From Streptomyces sp. NBC_01716 (GTDB taxonomy: Bacteria; Actinomycetota; Actinomycetes; Streptomycetales; Streptomycetaceae), in assembly GCF_036248275.1 (NCBI RefSeq), contig NZ_CP109181.1, positions 1 to 64,000 on the forward strand: 64,000 nucleotides of DNA, in the 5' to 3' direction. The notes under the pieces were generated by a model. That model did no database searches. It was not told the origin of the DNA and worked only from the letters and a program-made list of their open reading frames with translations. Each line of letters begins with the position of its first letter. Position 1 is the stretch's first letter. The position numbers and the translations under genes were made by a program. Shown piece after piece: positions 36,067-44,204 of the stretch.

Positions 36067-36690
36067 CTACGGCGTCAGGTCGGCGTAGCAGATGGTGAGA
36101 AGCACCTCGCGCGACCGGGTGTCGAGCGGGGTACGCCAGTGGGGGATCCGGCCGCCGTCGAACGCGGTGAGCTCGCGGTAGCGGATCGGGAAGAGCTCAC
36201 CCTCGGGGTAGGGGGTGTCCGCGAGCCGATCGGTGACCTCGCGGGTGCTCAGGTGCCGCAGACGGGGCAGCCAGCCCATCGGTCCCAGTCCCGGGGTCAG
36301 GCCGGTGGAGAGGGTGATCTCGCACTTGCCGTCGTCTCGGTGGACGTGCATGTAGTCGCCGGGGGCGTAGTACTTGAGGCCGAAGCGGATCGCCGTCAGA
36401 TTTCTGCGGCCGGTGACCTCTCCGGCGAAGTCGGCGAGCGTCCTGGACCGGGCCAGGGCGTTGAGGGCTTTGCCGCCGGGGTGGACCCGGCAGCGCTGCG
36501 GCGAGGTGATCGACCCGTCGCGCATCGCCAGCAGGCCGGGCCGCTGGTTGTGGCGCACGACCGCGTGCGGTTCGCACCGCTCGGCCTCCTCGGCGATCTC
36601 CTCCCACAGTCCGGGCTCGACCGTCTCGGGCGGCACCTCCACGCGGCCCTCGGCCAGCCACGTGGAGCGCAGCATCCCCGGCGCTTTCAC
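36067..36690 (-). CDS. 2OG-Fe(II) oxygenase of the RiPP cluster (first paralogue)
   Basis: A 207-residue non-haem iron oxygenase. The iron ligands are visible: HRD in YMHVHRDDGK (~110) and the distal His in GRIPHWRTP (~188), followed by RSREVLLTICYADL, which supplies the Arg for 2-oxoglutarate. Its GTG overlaps the stop of the next oxygenase by 4 bases. It shares the P(x)GWxPxL block (PMGWLPRLRHLS) with the adjacent paralogue (PMGWAPHLYNAH), so the two arose by duplication. It probably hydroxylates or desaturates the peptide, 28 bases upstream of the precursor gene. Confidence 0.85.
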   Translation of the reverse strand: MKAPGMLRSTWLAEGRVEVPPETVEPGLWEEIAEEAERCEPHAVVRHNQRPGLLAMRDGSITSPQRCRVHPGGKALNALARSRTLADFAGEVTGRRNLTAIRFGLKYYAPGDYMHVHRDDGKCEITLSTGLTPGLGPMGWLPRLRHLSTREVTDRLADTPYPEGELFPIRYRELTAFDGGRIPHWRTPLDTRSREVLLTICYADLTP

Positions 36691-37322
36691 AGGTCAAGGA
36701 ACGACATCGTCACGAGCAGGCCCTCTACCGTCTGGCGCGGGCGCCAGTGCGGCACGCTGTAGCCGGCGAACGCGCGGACGCTGCCGTCCCCGTAGGGGTG
36801 GGGCAGCGTGGTGAAAGCCTCCCCTTCGGGGAAGATGCCGTGATCGGCGACGACCTGGCTCAGGTCGTCCGGGTGCGCGTTGTACAGGTGCGGTGCCCAG
36901 CCCATCGGCGGGAGGTCCGGTGTCAGCGCGAACGCCACGGTGACCGTGGACTTCACCGAGTCGGTGTGCAGGCCCTGGAAATCGCCCTCCTGGTAGCGGA
37001 CGACTGCCCCGCCGCGGGGGATCAGCCGGGTGATACCGGTCGCCTCCCGCAGGGTGGTAAGAAACGTGCGGTCGTAGGCCAGGGCTTGAAGGGTGGGGCC
37101 GGGCGGGACGAAGGCGCAGTGGACCGGTGAGGCGAAACTGCCGTCGCGGTGCGCGGCGGTGTGCTCGTGAATGTGCGGGGTCGCCTGGGAAAGCAGGTCG
37201 TGTGCTTCGGTGACCAGGGTATTGAAGCGTGCGGGTGTGAGGACGCCGGGGATCAGTGCCGTTCCTGTCTTCTCCCACGCCGCTCTCGCCGGGCTGCGGC
37301 CGGTTGGTGTTGTGGTGTCCAT
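36687..37322 (-). CDS. 2OG-Fe(II) oxygenase of the RiPP cluster (second paralogue)
   Basis: A 211-residue paralogue of the preceding oxygenase. Iron ligands: HTD in QGLHTDSVK (~112) and the distal His in SVPHWRPRQ (~192), then VEGLLVTMSFLDL. Both enzymes have the form of small prolyl-hydroxylase-like oxygenases. Start ATG 37322 follows GGAGG at a normal distance. Two different oxygenases for one short peptide suggest two hydroxylations or sequential oxidation; this is inference. Confidence 0.85.
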   Translation of the reverse strand: MDTTTPTGRSPARAAWEKTGTALIPGVLTPARFNTLVTEAHDLLSQATPHIHEHTAAHRDGSFASPVHCAFVPPGPTLQALAYDRTFLTTLREATGITRLIPRGGAVVRYQEGDFQGLHTDSVKSTVTVAFALTPDLPPMGWAPHLYNAHPDDLSQVVADHGIFPEGEAFTTLPHPYGDGSVRAFAGYSVPHWRPRQTVEGLLVTMSFLDL

Positions 37323-37451
37323 CGCGAAACCTCCTGGGTCCGGCGCGGGTTGCCGTATCCATGGGACCGCGCCCGCACCGGGGCGGACAGAGACGCAACT
37401 GGGGACTTGCTGGGAGGAGGGGTGGAACAGGGCTGGTACGGATCTGGGATG

Positions 37452-38651
37452 TCAGGCGGGGCGCAGCAGGTCGAGGACCGTTTGGTGATAGACGGTGTAG
37501 ACCTGGGGGAGTTCGGCGAGATGGGCGCGTTCGTCGAGGCCGTGGAGTCCTTCGTAGGGGACGCCGAAGCCGGCGGTCGCGGGGATGTTGCCGTGGCTGG
37601 CCAGCAGGTTGCCGATGTTCGAGGGGCCGGCGGTTTTGGCGCGGGGGTTGAGTCCGGCTTCCTTGGCCGCGCGGAACAGTGCGGCGGCCGGTTCCTGGCC
37701 GGGCTGGAGCTGGAACGGCGGCCATTCCGCGACGACTTCGACACTGGTGGGCCTCGGGCCGGGCATGTCCCGGTCGAGGGCGGTGATCATGTCGTGGACG
37801 AGCTTTCGGGCGTCATCGGCGCCGAAGGCCGGTGTGAGACGCACGTCGATGTTCAGGACGCACAGGTCGGGCACCACGGAGAATCCTTCGCCGCTGTGGC
37901 AGGCGGTGACTGAGACCTTGGGCGACAGGGGGAAGGGGTCATCCGGAGCCCGGGGTGGGAGGACGATGTTGTCCAGGGCTTGGATCAGGCGGGCGGCGCG
38001 GGAGATCGCGCCGGTCGTGGGGCGTCTGGCGCCGGAGTGGCCGGACCAGCCAGAGACCGAGGCCCGTGCGCGCCACAGGCCGCGGCCGCCGACGACGATT
38101 TCGTCGATGCCCGGGTAGCCGATCATCACGCCGGCCGGGACAGGAATGTCCGGGTCCGCGAGGTAGGACAGGGCGCCGCCGAAACCTCCGGTGTGCTCGT
38201 CGACGTCCAGAAGCACCGCCAGTCCCCCGGCCAGGTCACTGGCCTGGGCGTGGATGTCGGCGGCGATGTGGCAGAACATGGCGGCCGCGAGCTTGGAGTC
38301 GGCCGCTCCCCGGCCTTGCAGCCAGCCGTCCTTGACGTCGCCGGATGTCGGCGGGAACGTCCAGGCGCTCTCGTCGCCGAAGGGCGCGGTGTCCACGCAG
38401 GCGTCCAGCGCCCACCACGCCCCGGGTGCGGGGCCGGCGATCTCCACCACGAGGCCCACCAGGTCGCCTGTCGGGCTCATCAGGCGCCGGTGCGGCAGGC
38501 CGTGGCCGGACAGCCATTCCTCCAGGACCTCCAGGACCGGACCGTACGGGTCCAGGCCGCCGCGGGAAGGCACCCGCACCAGTCGCTGCGCCAAGTCGAC
38601 CACCGACGCCGCCCGGCCGCGGGCCTGATCCACCACGCTGTTCTTGCTCAC
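37452..38651 (-). CDS. M20-family metallopeptidase/amidohydrolase
   Basis: A 399-residue protein of the M20 (ArgE/DapE/PepV) group. Metal-site blocks: WWALDACVDTAPFGDES (the usual HxD motif at ~80 is altered here, with A-C-V-D), WLQGRGAADSKLAAAMFC (GxxDxK type), LDVDEHTGGFGG (~150, EE-like motif) and RGLWRARASVSGWSGHSGAR (dimerisation/lid). The start is GTG 38651 behind GAGGAG; the longer open frame upstream is spurious and overlaps the regulator. The GTGA overlap couples it to the XRE gene. In a RiPP cluster it may trim the leader or release the modified core. The HxD change is a point to check. Confidence 0.82.
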   Translation of the reverse strand: MSKNSVVDQARGRAASVVDLAQRLVRVPSRGGLDPYGPVLEVLEEWLSGHGLPHRRLMSPTGDLVGLVVEIAGPAPGAWWALDACVDTAPFGDESAWTFPPTSGDVKDGWLQGRGAADSKLAAAMFCHIAADIHAQASDLAGGLAVLLDVDEHTGGFGGALSYLADPDIPVPAGVMIGYPGIDEIVVGGRGLWRARASVSGWSGHSGARRPTTGAISRAARLIQALDNIVLPPRAPDDPFPLSPKVSVTACHSGEGFSVVPDLCVLNIDVRLTPAFGADDARKLVHDMITALDRDMPGPRPTSVEVVAEWPPFQLQPGQEPAAALFRAAKEAGLNPRAKTAGPSNIGNLLASHGNIPATAGFGVPYEGLHGLDERAHLAELPQVYTVYHQTVLDLLRPA

Positions 38652-39445
38652 GTTTCTCCTCGCCTGCCCGTCGTCTTCCCGCGCGCGGTGAGTGCGAGGA
38701 CCGCTTCGGTGGTCTCCACCGGCCGGGCCGACGCACACGCCTCGCGGCCGTGCTGGACCAGCCCGACCGCAGCCTCGCGTCCCAGAAGGATGCCGCAGTC
38801 GAAGCCCTCCGCGCCGTGGAACGACGGCAGCGGAACCACCGCCGCGCACTCGGAGGCCACGAAGAAGCGTTCCATCGCCGACGGCTGCTCCACGACGCCG
38901 ATGCGCAGCGTCTGAACGCCGTTGCGGCGTTCACCCGGATCGCGCAGCTCCAGCAGCCGCAGCAGATGGCCGGTCAGCTCCTGGTACCGGGGCGGGCCGT
39001 ACAGGACGCGGTAGTGCACCAGGTCGGGAACCTGGGCCACCGTAGTCTCTATCGCCGACAGGTACGCCTTCTCCCGGGAGCGGCTGCCGGTCACGATCAG
39101 CCACTCCCTCGCGGTCACCACGACCTCGATCATGGCCTCCATCAGATCGGCCCAGCGGGTGAGGACCCGCACGACCACATCCGTCCCGGACTCCTCCAAC
39201 ACGCTGATGGACGCGCCGTCCTGATGCCCGAACAGCACCTCCGACCGTTCCCGGTACAACTGGCATAACGCCACCCGGTTGCGAGCACCAGTACGACGCC
39301 TACCGGACTCCCATCCGCTTATCAGGCTGGCATCGGTCGCACCCCCAGTGATCACATTCAACCGCTCGGCCGCGTCCTCCAACGTCCAGTTCCGCGACGT
39401 CCGAGCACGCTTCAAGGCCGACTCGAAGCCACCTGCCGATGCCAT
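38648..39445 (-). CDS. XRE-family transcriptional regulator
   Basis: A 265-residue regulator. Residues ~5-65 are a Cro/CI-type HTH (FESALKRARTSRNWTLEDAA, DASLISGWESGRRR). The C-terminal ~190 residues resemble the ligand or PLD-like domain seen in Streptomyces XRE regulators that sit by natural-product genes (EWLIVTGSRSREKAYLSAIE). ATG 39445 is chosen; the frame is open upstream only because it runs into the acyl-CoA synthetase relic. It is the first intact gene of the RiPP operon, so it likely controls it. Confidence 0.82.
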   Translation of the reverse strand: MASAGGFESALKRARTSRNWTLEDAAERLNVITGGATDASLISGWESGRRRTGARNRVALCQLYRERSEVLFGHQDGASISVLEESGTDVVVRVLTRWADLMEAMIEVVVTAREWLIVTGSRSREKAYLSAIETTVAQVPDLVHYRVLYGPPRYQELTGHLLRLLELRDPGERRNGVQTLRIGVVEQPSAMERFFVASECAAVVPLPSFHGAEGFDCGILLGREAAVGLVQHGREACASARPVETTEAVLALTARGKTTGRRGET

Positions 39446-39489
39446 ACCGGCCCCCTGCCCCCGTCCCCGTCCTGCTGAACTCGTCCCCC

Positions 39490-40287
39490 TCACAAGAGAC
39501 AGCGGAACCTCCCAGAGAAGACGGCAGTACGGCGATCGCGCCGCCACGGACCAGGGTGCGGATCGCGAAGCTGTTGAGGGCTCCGATGTGAAAGAGGGGG
39601 CGGCGGCGTAAGTCATGTCCCCGCGGCGGGTGTCGAGGCGCATCTCGACGTTCACCGCGTTCCACCAGACGTTGCCGTGGGTGAGGACCACGCCCTTGGG
39701 CGTCCCGGTGGTGCCCGAGGCAAACATCAGGATCGCAGGGGCGTCGGTGAGCTGAGGGCACCTGCCGAGTCGGAGCTGCTGCCGAGATCAGTGGGGACCA
39801 GGACTCCCGGCCCGATGCTCCCTCGGTCGGCGCCTCGGGATCGTCATCGGCCAGGAGGAAGCGGGTGATGCGCGTCCGCGCGCGCAGGGCCTCGACACCG
39901 GTGCGGTGCCCTTCTTGGCAGACGATCACCTCGGTGCCGCTGCGCTCCAGGACACTCGCGAGTTCGGACTCCGCAAGTCGGAAGTTGACCGGCACGGAGA
40001 GGGCGCTGATCCGGAACGCGGCAAGCATGGTCACCAGGATCGCGCTGCTGTTCAGTCCGAGGGAGGCGACCCGGTCGCCCTGTGTGGTGCCGCTGTCGGC
40101 GAGTACCGGTCGCGAACCGGGCAGCCTTGTCGTCCAGTTGGGCGTAGGTGAGGCGCCCGCCGGGGTAGCTGATGGCGATGGTGTCGGCCTGGTACCGGGC
40201 GTTGTGCACGACGGCGGTGGCCGGGTTGAGGTCGACATGCACACCGGAGTTGAGTGGGTGAGGGGGCGCGCCTGTGGGTCTGGTCAC
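39490..40287 (-). pseudogene. Truncated, frameshifted acyl-CoA synthetase (AMP-binding)
   Basis: The N-terminal part of an ANL-family adenylating enzyme is spread over three frames. AVVHNARYQADTIAISYPGG is near 40210-40260; then VLADSGTTQGDRVASLGLNS and VPVNFRLAESELASVLERSG follow; the P-loop signature FASGTTGTPKGVVLTHGNVW is near 39680-39725; and LFHIGALNSFAIRTLVRGGA comes after another frame change near 39600. The C-terminal half is missing, cut by the XRE gene. It is dead. It probably marks the former edge of an older gene set. Confidence 0.85.
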
Positions 40288-40500
40288 TGTCGGCTCCTCG
40301 TCGAGCTCACATGTGTTGCCGTCGGCAGCGTGCGCCGTGGCAGCGGCACAACGCTGCTGCCCACCGGGCCGTCGTAGGTCCGGCCGCTGGGCGAGGCGTT
40401 CGCCGCCGCGCAGAGCCGCGGGTCAGTGAACGTCTTTGTCCACCGTCATCGATAGGTGGGGGCAAGGAGACGCCTGAGGAACAGGCCGTCGATGAACTAA

Positions 40501-41370
40501 AGCGTGTTGCAGAAGGTTGTGTCTGGGCGGGCCGGGGCTGGGTTCTCGGCTGGTTTGGTTATGCGGCGAGGGTGAGATTGTGCATGTGGGCGATGGCCTG
40601 GACCGCGTGGTGGAGTCCGGACCCGCGCTGTCGGCAGTCGCGGAGGATCTTGTAGTGCTTCATGCGGGCGAAGGCGTGCTCCACGCGGGCTCTCACCCGT
40701 CGGTGCTCGGCGTTGTCGTCCTCCTCGCCCGGCAGGAGGGCCCGTCCGGGGCGTTTGCGGTGCGGGACGACGAGTCCGGTGTTGATGTAGGCACCGTCGC
40801 CGAGGACGGTCACGCCCTCGCAGTCCGTGGCCAGGCCGGAGTCCCGCCAGGCCTTCGCGTCGGCGGTGTTGCCCGGTACCGGCATCGCCGCGGCGATCAC
40901 CAGTCTGGTGTCGGCGTCGATGACGACCTGCACGTTCGCCGAGAACCGGTAGTTGCGCGAGGACGCGCCGACTTTCCGGTCACGGACGGGGATGAGCGTG
41001 CCGTCCGCGATCCACAGCCGCTCGACCGCGTCAGCGGGCCGGGACGCGGGCTCGATCGCGAGAAGCGGCCGCAACCGCTGGATCACCCGGCACAACGTCG
41101 CAGGCGAGACGCCGAACAGCGGGGCGAGCTGTCGCATGGTGAGGTTCGTCCGGTAGTAGACGGCCACCAGCAGCACACGGTCCGAAAGCGGCAGGCACCA
41201 CGGCCGACCACCACCGGGACCGTTCCCGCCCCGTTCCCGGACCACCTTCAGCAGCCGATCGAACTGCCGCATCCGCAACCCGGTGAACGTCTCCACCCAC
41301 AACGGCTCAACCCTCAACACCCCACCCATACAAAGGAAATGCCCGATTCACAGCCTTCTGCAACACGCTT
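40501..41370 (-). mobile_element. Complete IS5-family element between the two biosynthetic clusters
   Basis: An 870-bp element with near-perfect terminal inverted repeats (aagcgtgttgcagaagg at 40501-40517 and its complement at 41354-41370), flanked by TA on both sides. It encodes one intact transposase. It is unrelated in sequence to the two CTAG-flanked copies in region 1-2. Confidence 0.9.
40559..41329 (-). CDS. DDE_Tnp_4-type IS5-family transposase
   Basis: A 256-residue intact transposase. N-terminal HTH (MRQLAPLFGVSPATLCRVIQ, ~65-85) and a DDE nuclease with Asp in LWIADGTLIPV (~113), Asp in VTVLGDGAYINTG (~178) and Glu in RARVEHAFARMKHYKILRD (~215). The element looks capable of moving. 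Confidence 0.9.
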   Translation of the reverse strand: MGGVLRVEPLWVETFTGLRMRQFDRLLKVVRERGGNGPGGGRPWCLPLSDRVLLVAVYYRTNLTMRQLAPLFGVSPATLCRVIQRLRPLLAIEPASRPADAVERLWIADGTLIPVRDRKVGASSRNYRFSANVQVVIDADTRLVIAAAMPVPGNTADAKAWRDSGLATDCEGVTVLGDGAYINTGLVVPHRKRPGRALLPGEEDDNAEHRRVRARVEHAFARMKHYKILRDCRQRGSGLHHAVQAIAHMHNLTLAA

Positions 41371-41451
41371 TAGCCCGATGAGGCGCCTGCTGCGGCGCCG
41401 GCTTCGCTGGCCACGTCTTCTCGTGGGTCGAGCACACCCGTCAATCGGCTC

Positions 41452-42705
41452 TTATCCCGGTACATGTTCCGGGAGGGTGCTACGCGCCGGGAGGGTGCGG
41501 ACGGCCGAGAAGAAGAGGGGGATGGTGCTGGCCAGAAGGACGAGTACACCGCTGAGCAGGAGTGTTTCGGCTATGCCGATATGGGCGGCCACCGGGCCTG
41601 CCACGGCGAGGCCCAGAGGTGTGCAGATAAAGGAGACCAGCGAGTCATATGAGCTGATCCGGGACATGGCATGCTCGGGGACATGGGTGTGGACCGTGGT
41701 TCTCCACAGGACCTCGAACACATCAATGCAGATGCCCGCCGCCAGCATGCTGGTGGCGATGAGCCAGGTTGGGGAGCCCGCCGCGAGGAACACGTAGGCC
41801 GGGAAGAAGCCGAAGGTGACGAAAACGCCTGTACGCAGGGGGTAGCGGGGCCGGATGCGGATCGCGATCAGACTGCCGAGGACGAACCCGGCCGAGTGGG
41901 CGGCGAGGACGACCGACCAGGCGACCGCGCCGCCCAACTCCTGCTCGGCCACCACCGGGCCGAGCACCATGATGGCTCCTCCGAAGGAGGCGTTGACGAC
42001 TGCGAACTGGCTTACGACCGGCCACATCCAGCGCAGGGACGAGAACTCTGTCCAGCCGCTGCGCAGTTCGCTGAGGAAACTGGTCGGCGGCGCTTCTGTC
42101 GCCGTGAGTGCCCGCGGTAGCGTACGAGGGCGGCTGAACATCAGCAGCACGGCGGAAAAAAAGTAGGTGGCGGCGTCGGCGGCCAGGGCCCAGCCCGGCG
42201 CGACGGCCGCGATGAGTACTCCGCCGGTGAATACGCCTCCGATACGCGAGAGGTTGGCTGCCAGGCGCAGCAACGCGTTCGCGGGCTGGATGCGTTCGGC
42301 GTCGACGAGCTGGGGAATGATCGCGGTGGCTGCTGGTTGGCTGACGGCGGAGGACGCGCCGTTGACGGCGGCGAGGACGATCAGAAGGTTCATCGGCACG
42401 CTGCCGTGCAGGAACACGGCGGCGGTCAGGGCCTGGGAGCACCCGGCGACGGTCTCCCCCACGATGATCAGACGCCGGCGGGGGAACCGGTCCGCGAGGA
42501 CGCCGCCCAGCAGGATCAGACCGAGCTGCGCGACTGTGCGGGTCCCCAGCAATAGTCCGAGCTGGGACGGAGAGCCGTCAGGCAAGGCCAGCACGGCGAA
42601 GGCGAGCCCCAGCGGTGCGATGACATTGCCCGTCAGGGACGAGGTGCGGGCGAGGAAGAACAGAAGGAAATCCCGCTCCCGCAGCAGGCTGAGATCACCT
42701 TTCAC
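41452..42705 (-). CDS. MFS transporter of the nucleoside cluster
   Basis: A 417-residue, 12-helix MFS protein, the last gene of the operon. It has the MFS motif GGVLADRFPRRRLIIVGETV and EntS/MFS_3-like features (FFLARTSSLTGNVIAPLGLA at the start; AMSRISSYDSLVSF near the end). ATG 42705 overlaps the stop of the GrpB gene by 4 bases. It likely exports the nucleoside product and protects the producer. Confidence 0.85.
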   Translation of the reverse strand: MKGDLSLLRERDFLLFFLARTSSLTGNVIAPLGLAFAVLALPDGSPSQLGLLLGTRTVAQLGLILLGGVLADRFPRRRLIIVGETVAGCSQALTAAVFLHGSVPMNLLIVLAAVNGASSAVSQPAATAIIPQLVDAERIQPANALLRLAANLSRIGGVFTGGVLIAAVAPGWALAADAATYFFSAVLLMFSRPRTLPRALTATEAPPTSFLSELRSGWTEFSSLRWMWPVVSQFAVVNASFGGAIMVLGPVVAEQELGGAVAWSVVLAAHSAGFVLGSLIAIRIRPRYPLRTGVFVTFGFFPAYVFLAAGSPTWLIATSMLAAGICIDVFEVLWRTTVHTHVPEHAMSRISSYDSLVSFICTPLGLAVAGPVAAHIGIAETLLLSGVLVLLASTIPLFFSAVRTLPARSTLPEHVPG

Positions 42706-43340
42706 GAGGTGCCATGGGCGCTGGGAGGTTCAGCTCGCATGGCACGTTCGAGGATGTCCGCGATGACTGCGCTCTTCGCGTCGGCGTAGTGCTGCATGTA
42801 CGTCCACGTCCGCTGCGAGAGGTCCCGCTTGGTCTGGGCGTAGAGGTCGCGGTCGCCAGTGTGGGCGCGCAGCCAGTCGCGGAAAAGGATCATGCGCTGA
42901 ATCTCGGGGCAGCCAGTGGAGAGCACGTGCAGGTTGGCCGACTCGGCGCTGGGGGCGAGGTCGGGCTTGCGCAGAACGCGGTGCTCGTACCAGTCGGGCT
43001 CCCGGACCGCGAGCGTGTAGCCGATGGACTCCAGAGCGGGCACATAGGCGGACTCGTCGGCCGAATCGGGAACGATCAGCAGGATGTCGATGACTGGTTT
43101 GGCGGGTAACCCGGGTACCGAGGTGGATCCGGTGTGTTCGATCCGGTGCGGCAGTGTGCCCAGTTCGTCGCCGATCCGGCGGGCTTCCTCCGCGAACGCG
43201 GTGGCCCATTCCGGCGTGTACTCCGTCAGCTTGATCTTGCTGTTGAGTACCGGGGGCGTCTTCAGGTTCGCCGCTTCGATCTCCTCGTCGGTCATCGAGA
43301 CGCGGGGGATCTCCTGCTCTTGACGTTCCTGTGGCATCAT
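42702..43340 (-). CDS. GrpB-family nucleotidyltransferase-fold protein
   Basis: A 212-residue GrpB/UPF0157 protein: the diagnostic block RIEHTGSTSVPGLPAKPVID (~70-90) carries the nucleotidyltransferase-like GSTSVPGL and an Asp pair, and HVLSTGCPEIQRMILFRDWL (~145) and LRAHTGDRDLYAQTKRDL follow. The family has a nucleotidyltransferase fold with no settled reaction; some members are linked to CoA kinase or nucleotide metabolism. Here it is embedded in a nucleoside operon (overlap with MFS, 27 bases after the 2OG gene), so transfer of a nucleotide or phosphate to an intermediate is a reasonable but untested idea. Confidence 0.85.
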   Translation of the reverse strand: MMPQERQEQEIPRVSMTDEEIEAANLKTPPVLNSKIKLTEYTPEWATAFAEEARRIGDELGTLPHRIEHTGSTSVPGLPAKPVIDILLIVPDSADESAYVPALESIGYTLAVREPDWYEHRVLRKPDLAPSAESANLHVLSTGCPEIQRMILFRDWLRAHTGDRDLYAQTKRDLSQRTWTYMQHYADAKSAVIADILERAMRAEPPSAHGTS

Positions 43341-43367
43341 GACATTTCATCCTTGTTCCGTCGCTGT

Positions 43368-44171
43368 TCAACTCCAGTAGACTAGAGGGTAGTTCGCCCC
43401 CCTGCTGCCGATGAACGCCGCCATTCCGACTCGCGGCTCGGACGGGCTGGGCGAAACGGCGTGCAGCATGGAAGAGCTGAACATGATCAGATCACCCGCG
43501 CGGGGATGGATCGTGAGGGCTGGTGGTTCGATGCTGCCCGGATCGAGCCCTTCCACTGCCAGTATGCGTTCGGTCTCCGCTTGGTCGGGCTCCCGCAGCC
43601 ACAGGTGAAGATCGCCGCCGGTCTCAGGTACTTGGAGATATACGTTGGCGGTGATCTGCTCAGTCAGGCCCCGCGCCTCCGGAGCGTCCGTCTCCTGGTG
43701 CAGCCGGTCATTGTGCGGCAAGAGCTGTGACGCACCCGGTGTGAAGACGCGCAGCGCGCCGACAAAGCAGGTGCGGCCGTTCAGCCGCAGAAGGTTGGCG
43801 CCCGCAGGCCAGAATTCCTGGAGCACCAGCCGGAGATGGTCGATGGGTGACAGATGCGGGTAGAACATGGAGCGCACGTCGTGGACGGCGTGCACGGCCT
43901 GCCGGTGGTAGGCGTCGGTGAGTTTGGGATCCCATGCCGTGTCCACGTGTGGTGTGTGTATGCGGCCGACGCTGCTGGCGAGTTCTTTCCGGTAGGTACC
44001 GAGCGCTTCGTGTGTCATCGCGCTCTTGACTACCCGCCGGGCCATGTCCTTGGGGTAGAAGTCCTCGACATGAATCGCGGCGATGTCTCGCGTCGACAGA
44101 TCGAGCAGACTGTCCGGGGTCAGTTCCGTACTCACACGCGGGCCGGCAGTTGCTGGGGTCGAAGAGGTCAT
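43368..44171 (-). CDS. 2OG-Fe(II) oxygenase, nucleoside cluster
   Basis: A 267-residue oxygenase: HND in QLLPHNDRL (~150), distal His in SSSMLHAVSPS (~235) and the Arg in EPRVGMAAFIGSRG for 2-oxoglutarate. It resembles 2OG oxygenases that hydroxylate free or carrier-free amino acids, so it may hydroxylate an amino-acid building block; acting on the sugar is also possible. GGAAGG precedes ATG 44171; it follows the ATP-grasp gene by 33 bases. Confidence 0.8.
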   Translation of the reverse strand: MTSSTPATAGPRVSTELTPDSLLDLSTRDIAAIHVEDFYPKDMARRVVKSAMTHEALGTYRKELASSVGRIHTPHVDTAWDPKLTDAYHRQAVHAVHDVRSMFYPHLSPIDHLRLVLQEFWPAGANLLRLNGRTCFVGALRVFTPGASQLLPHNDRLHQETDAPEARGLTEQITANVYLQVPETGGDLHLWLREPDQAETERILAVEGLDPGSIEPPALTIHPRAGDLIMFSSSMLHAVSPSPSEPRVGMAAFIGSRGANYPLVYWS

Positions 44172-44204
44172 GGCAGGTCAGGTCCTTCCAGTTGATCGGT
44201 GATG

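Noticed and set aside
39446..39727. Fusion of an AMP-binding motif to the XRE regulator
   Set aside because: The frame is open by chance across the relic; the regulator has its own ATG at 39445.
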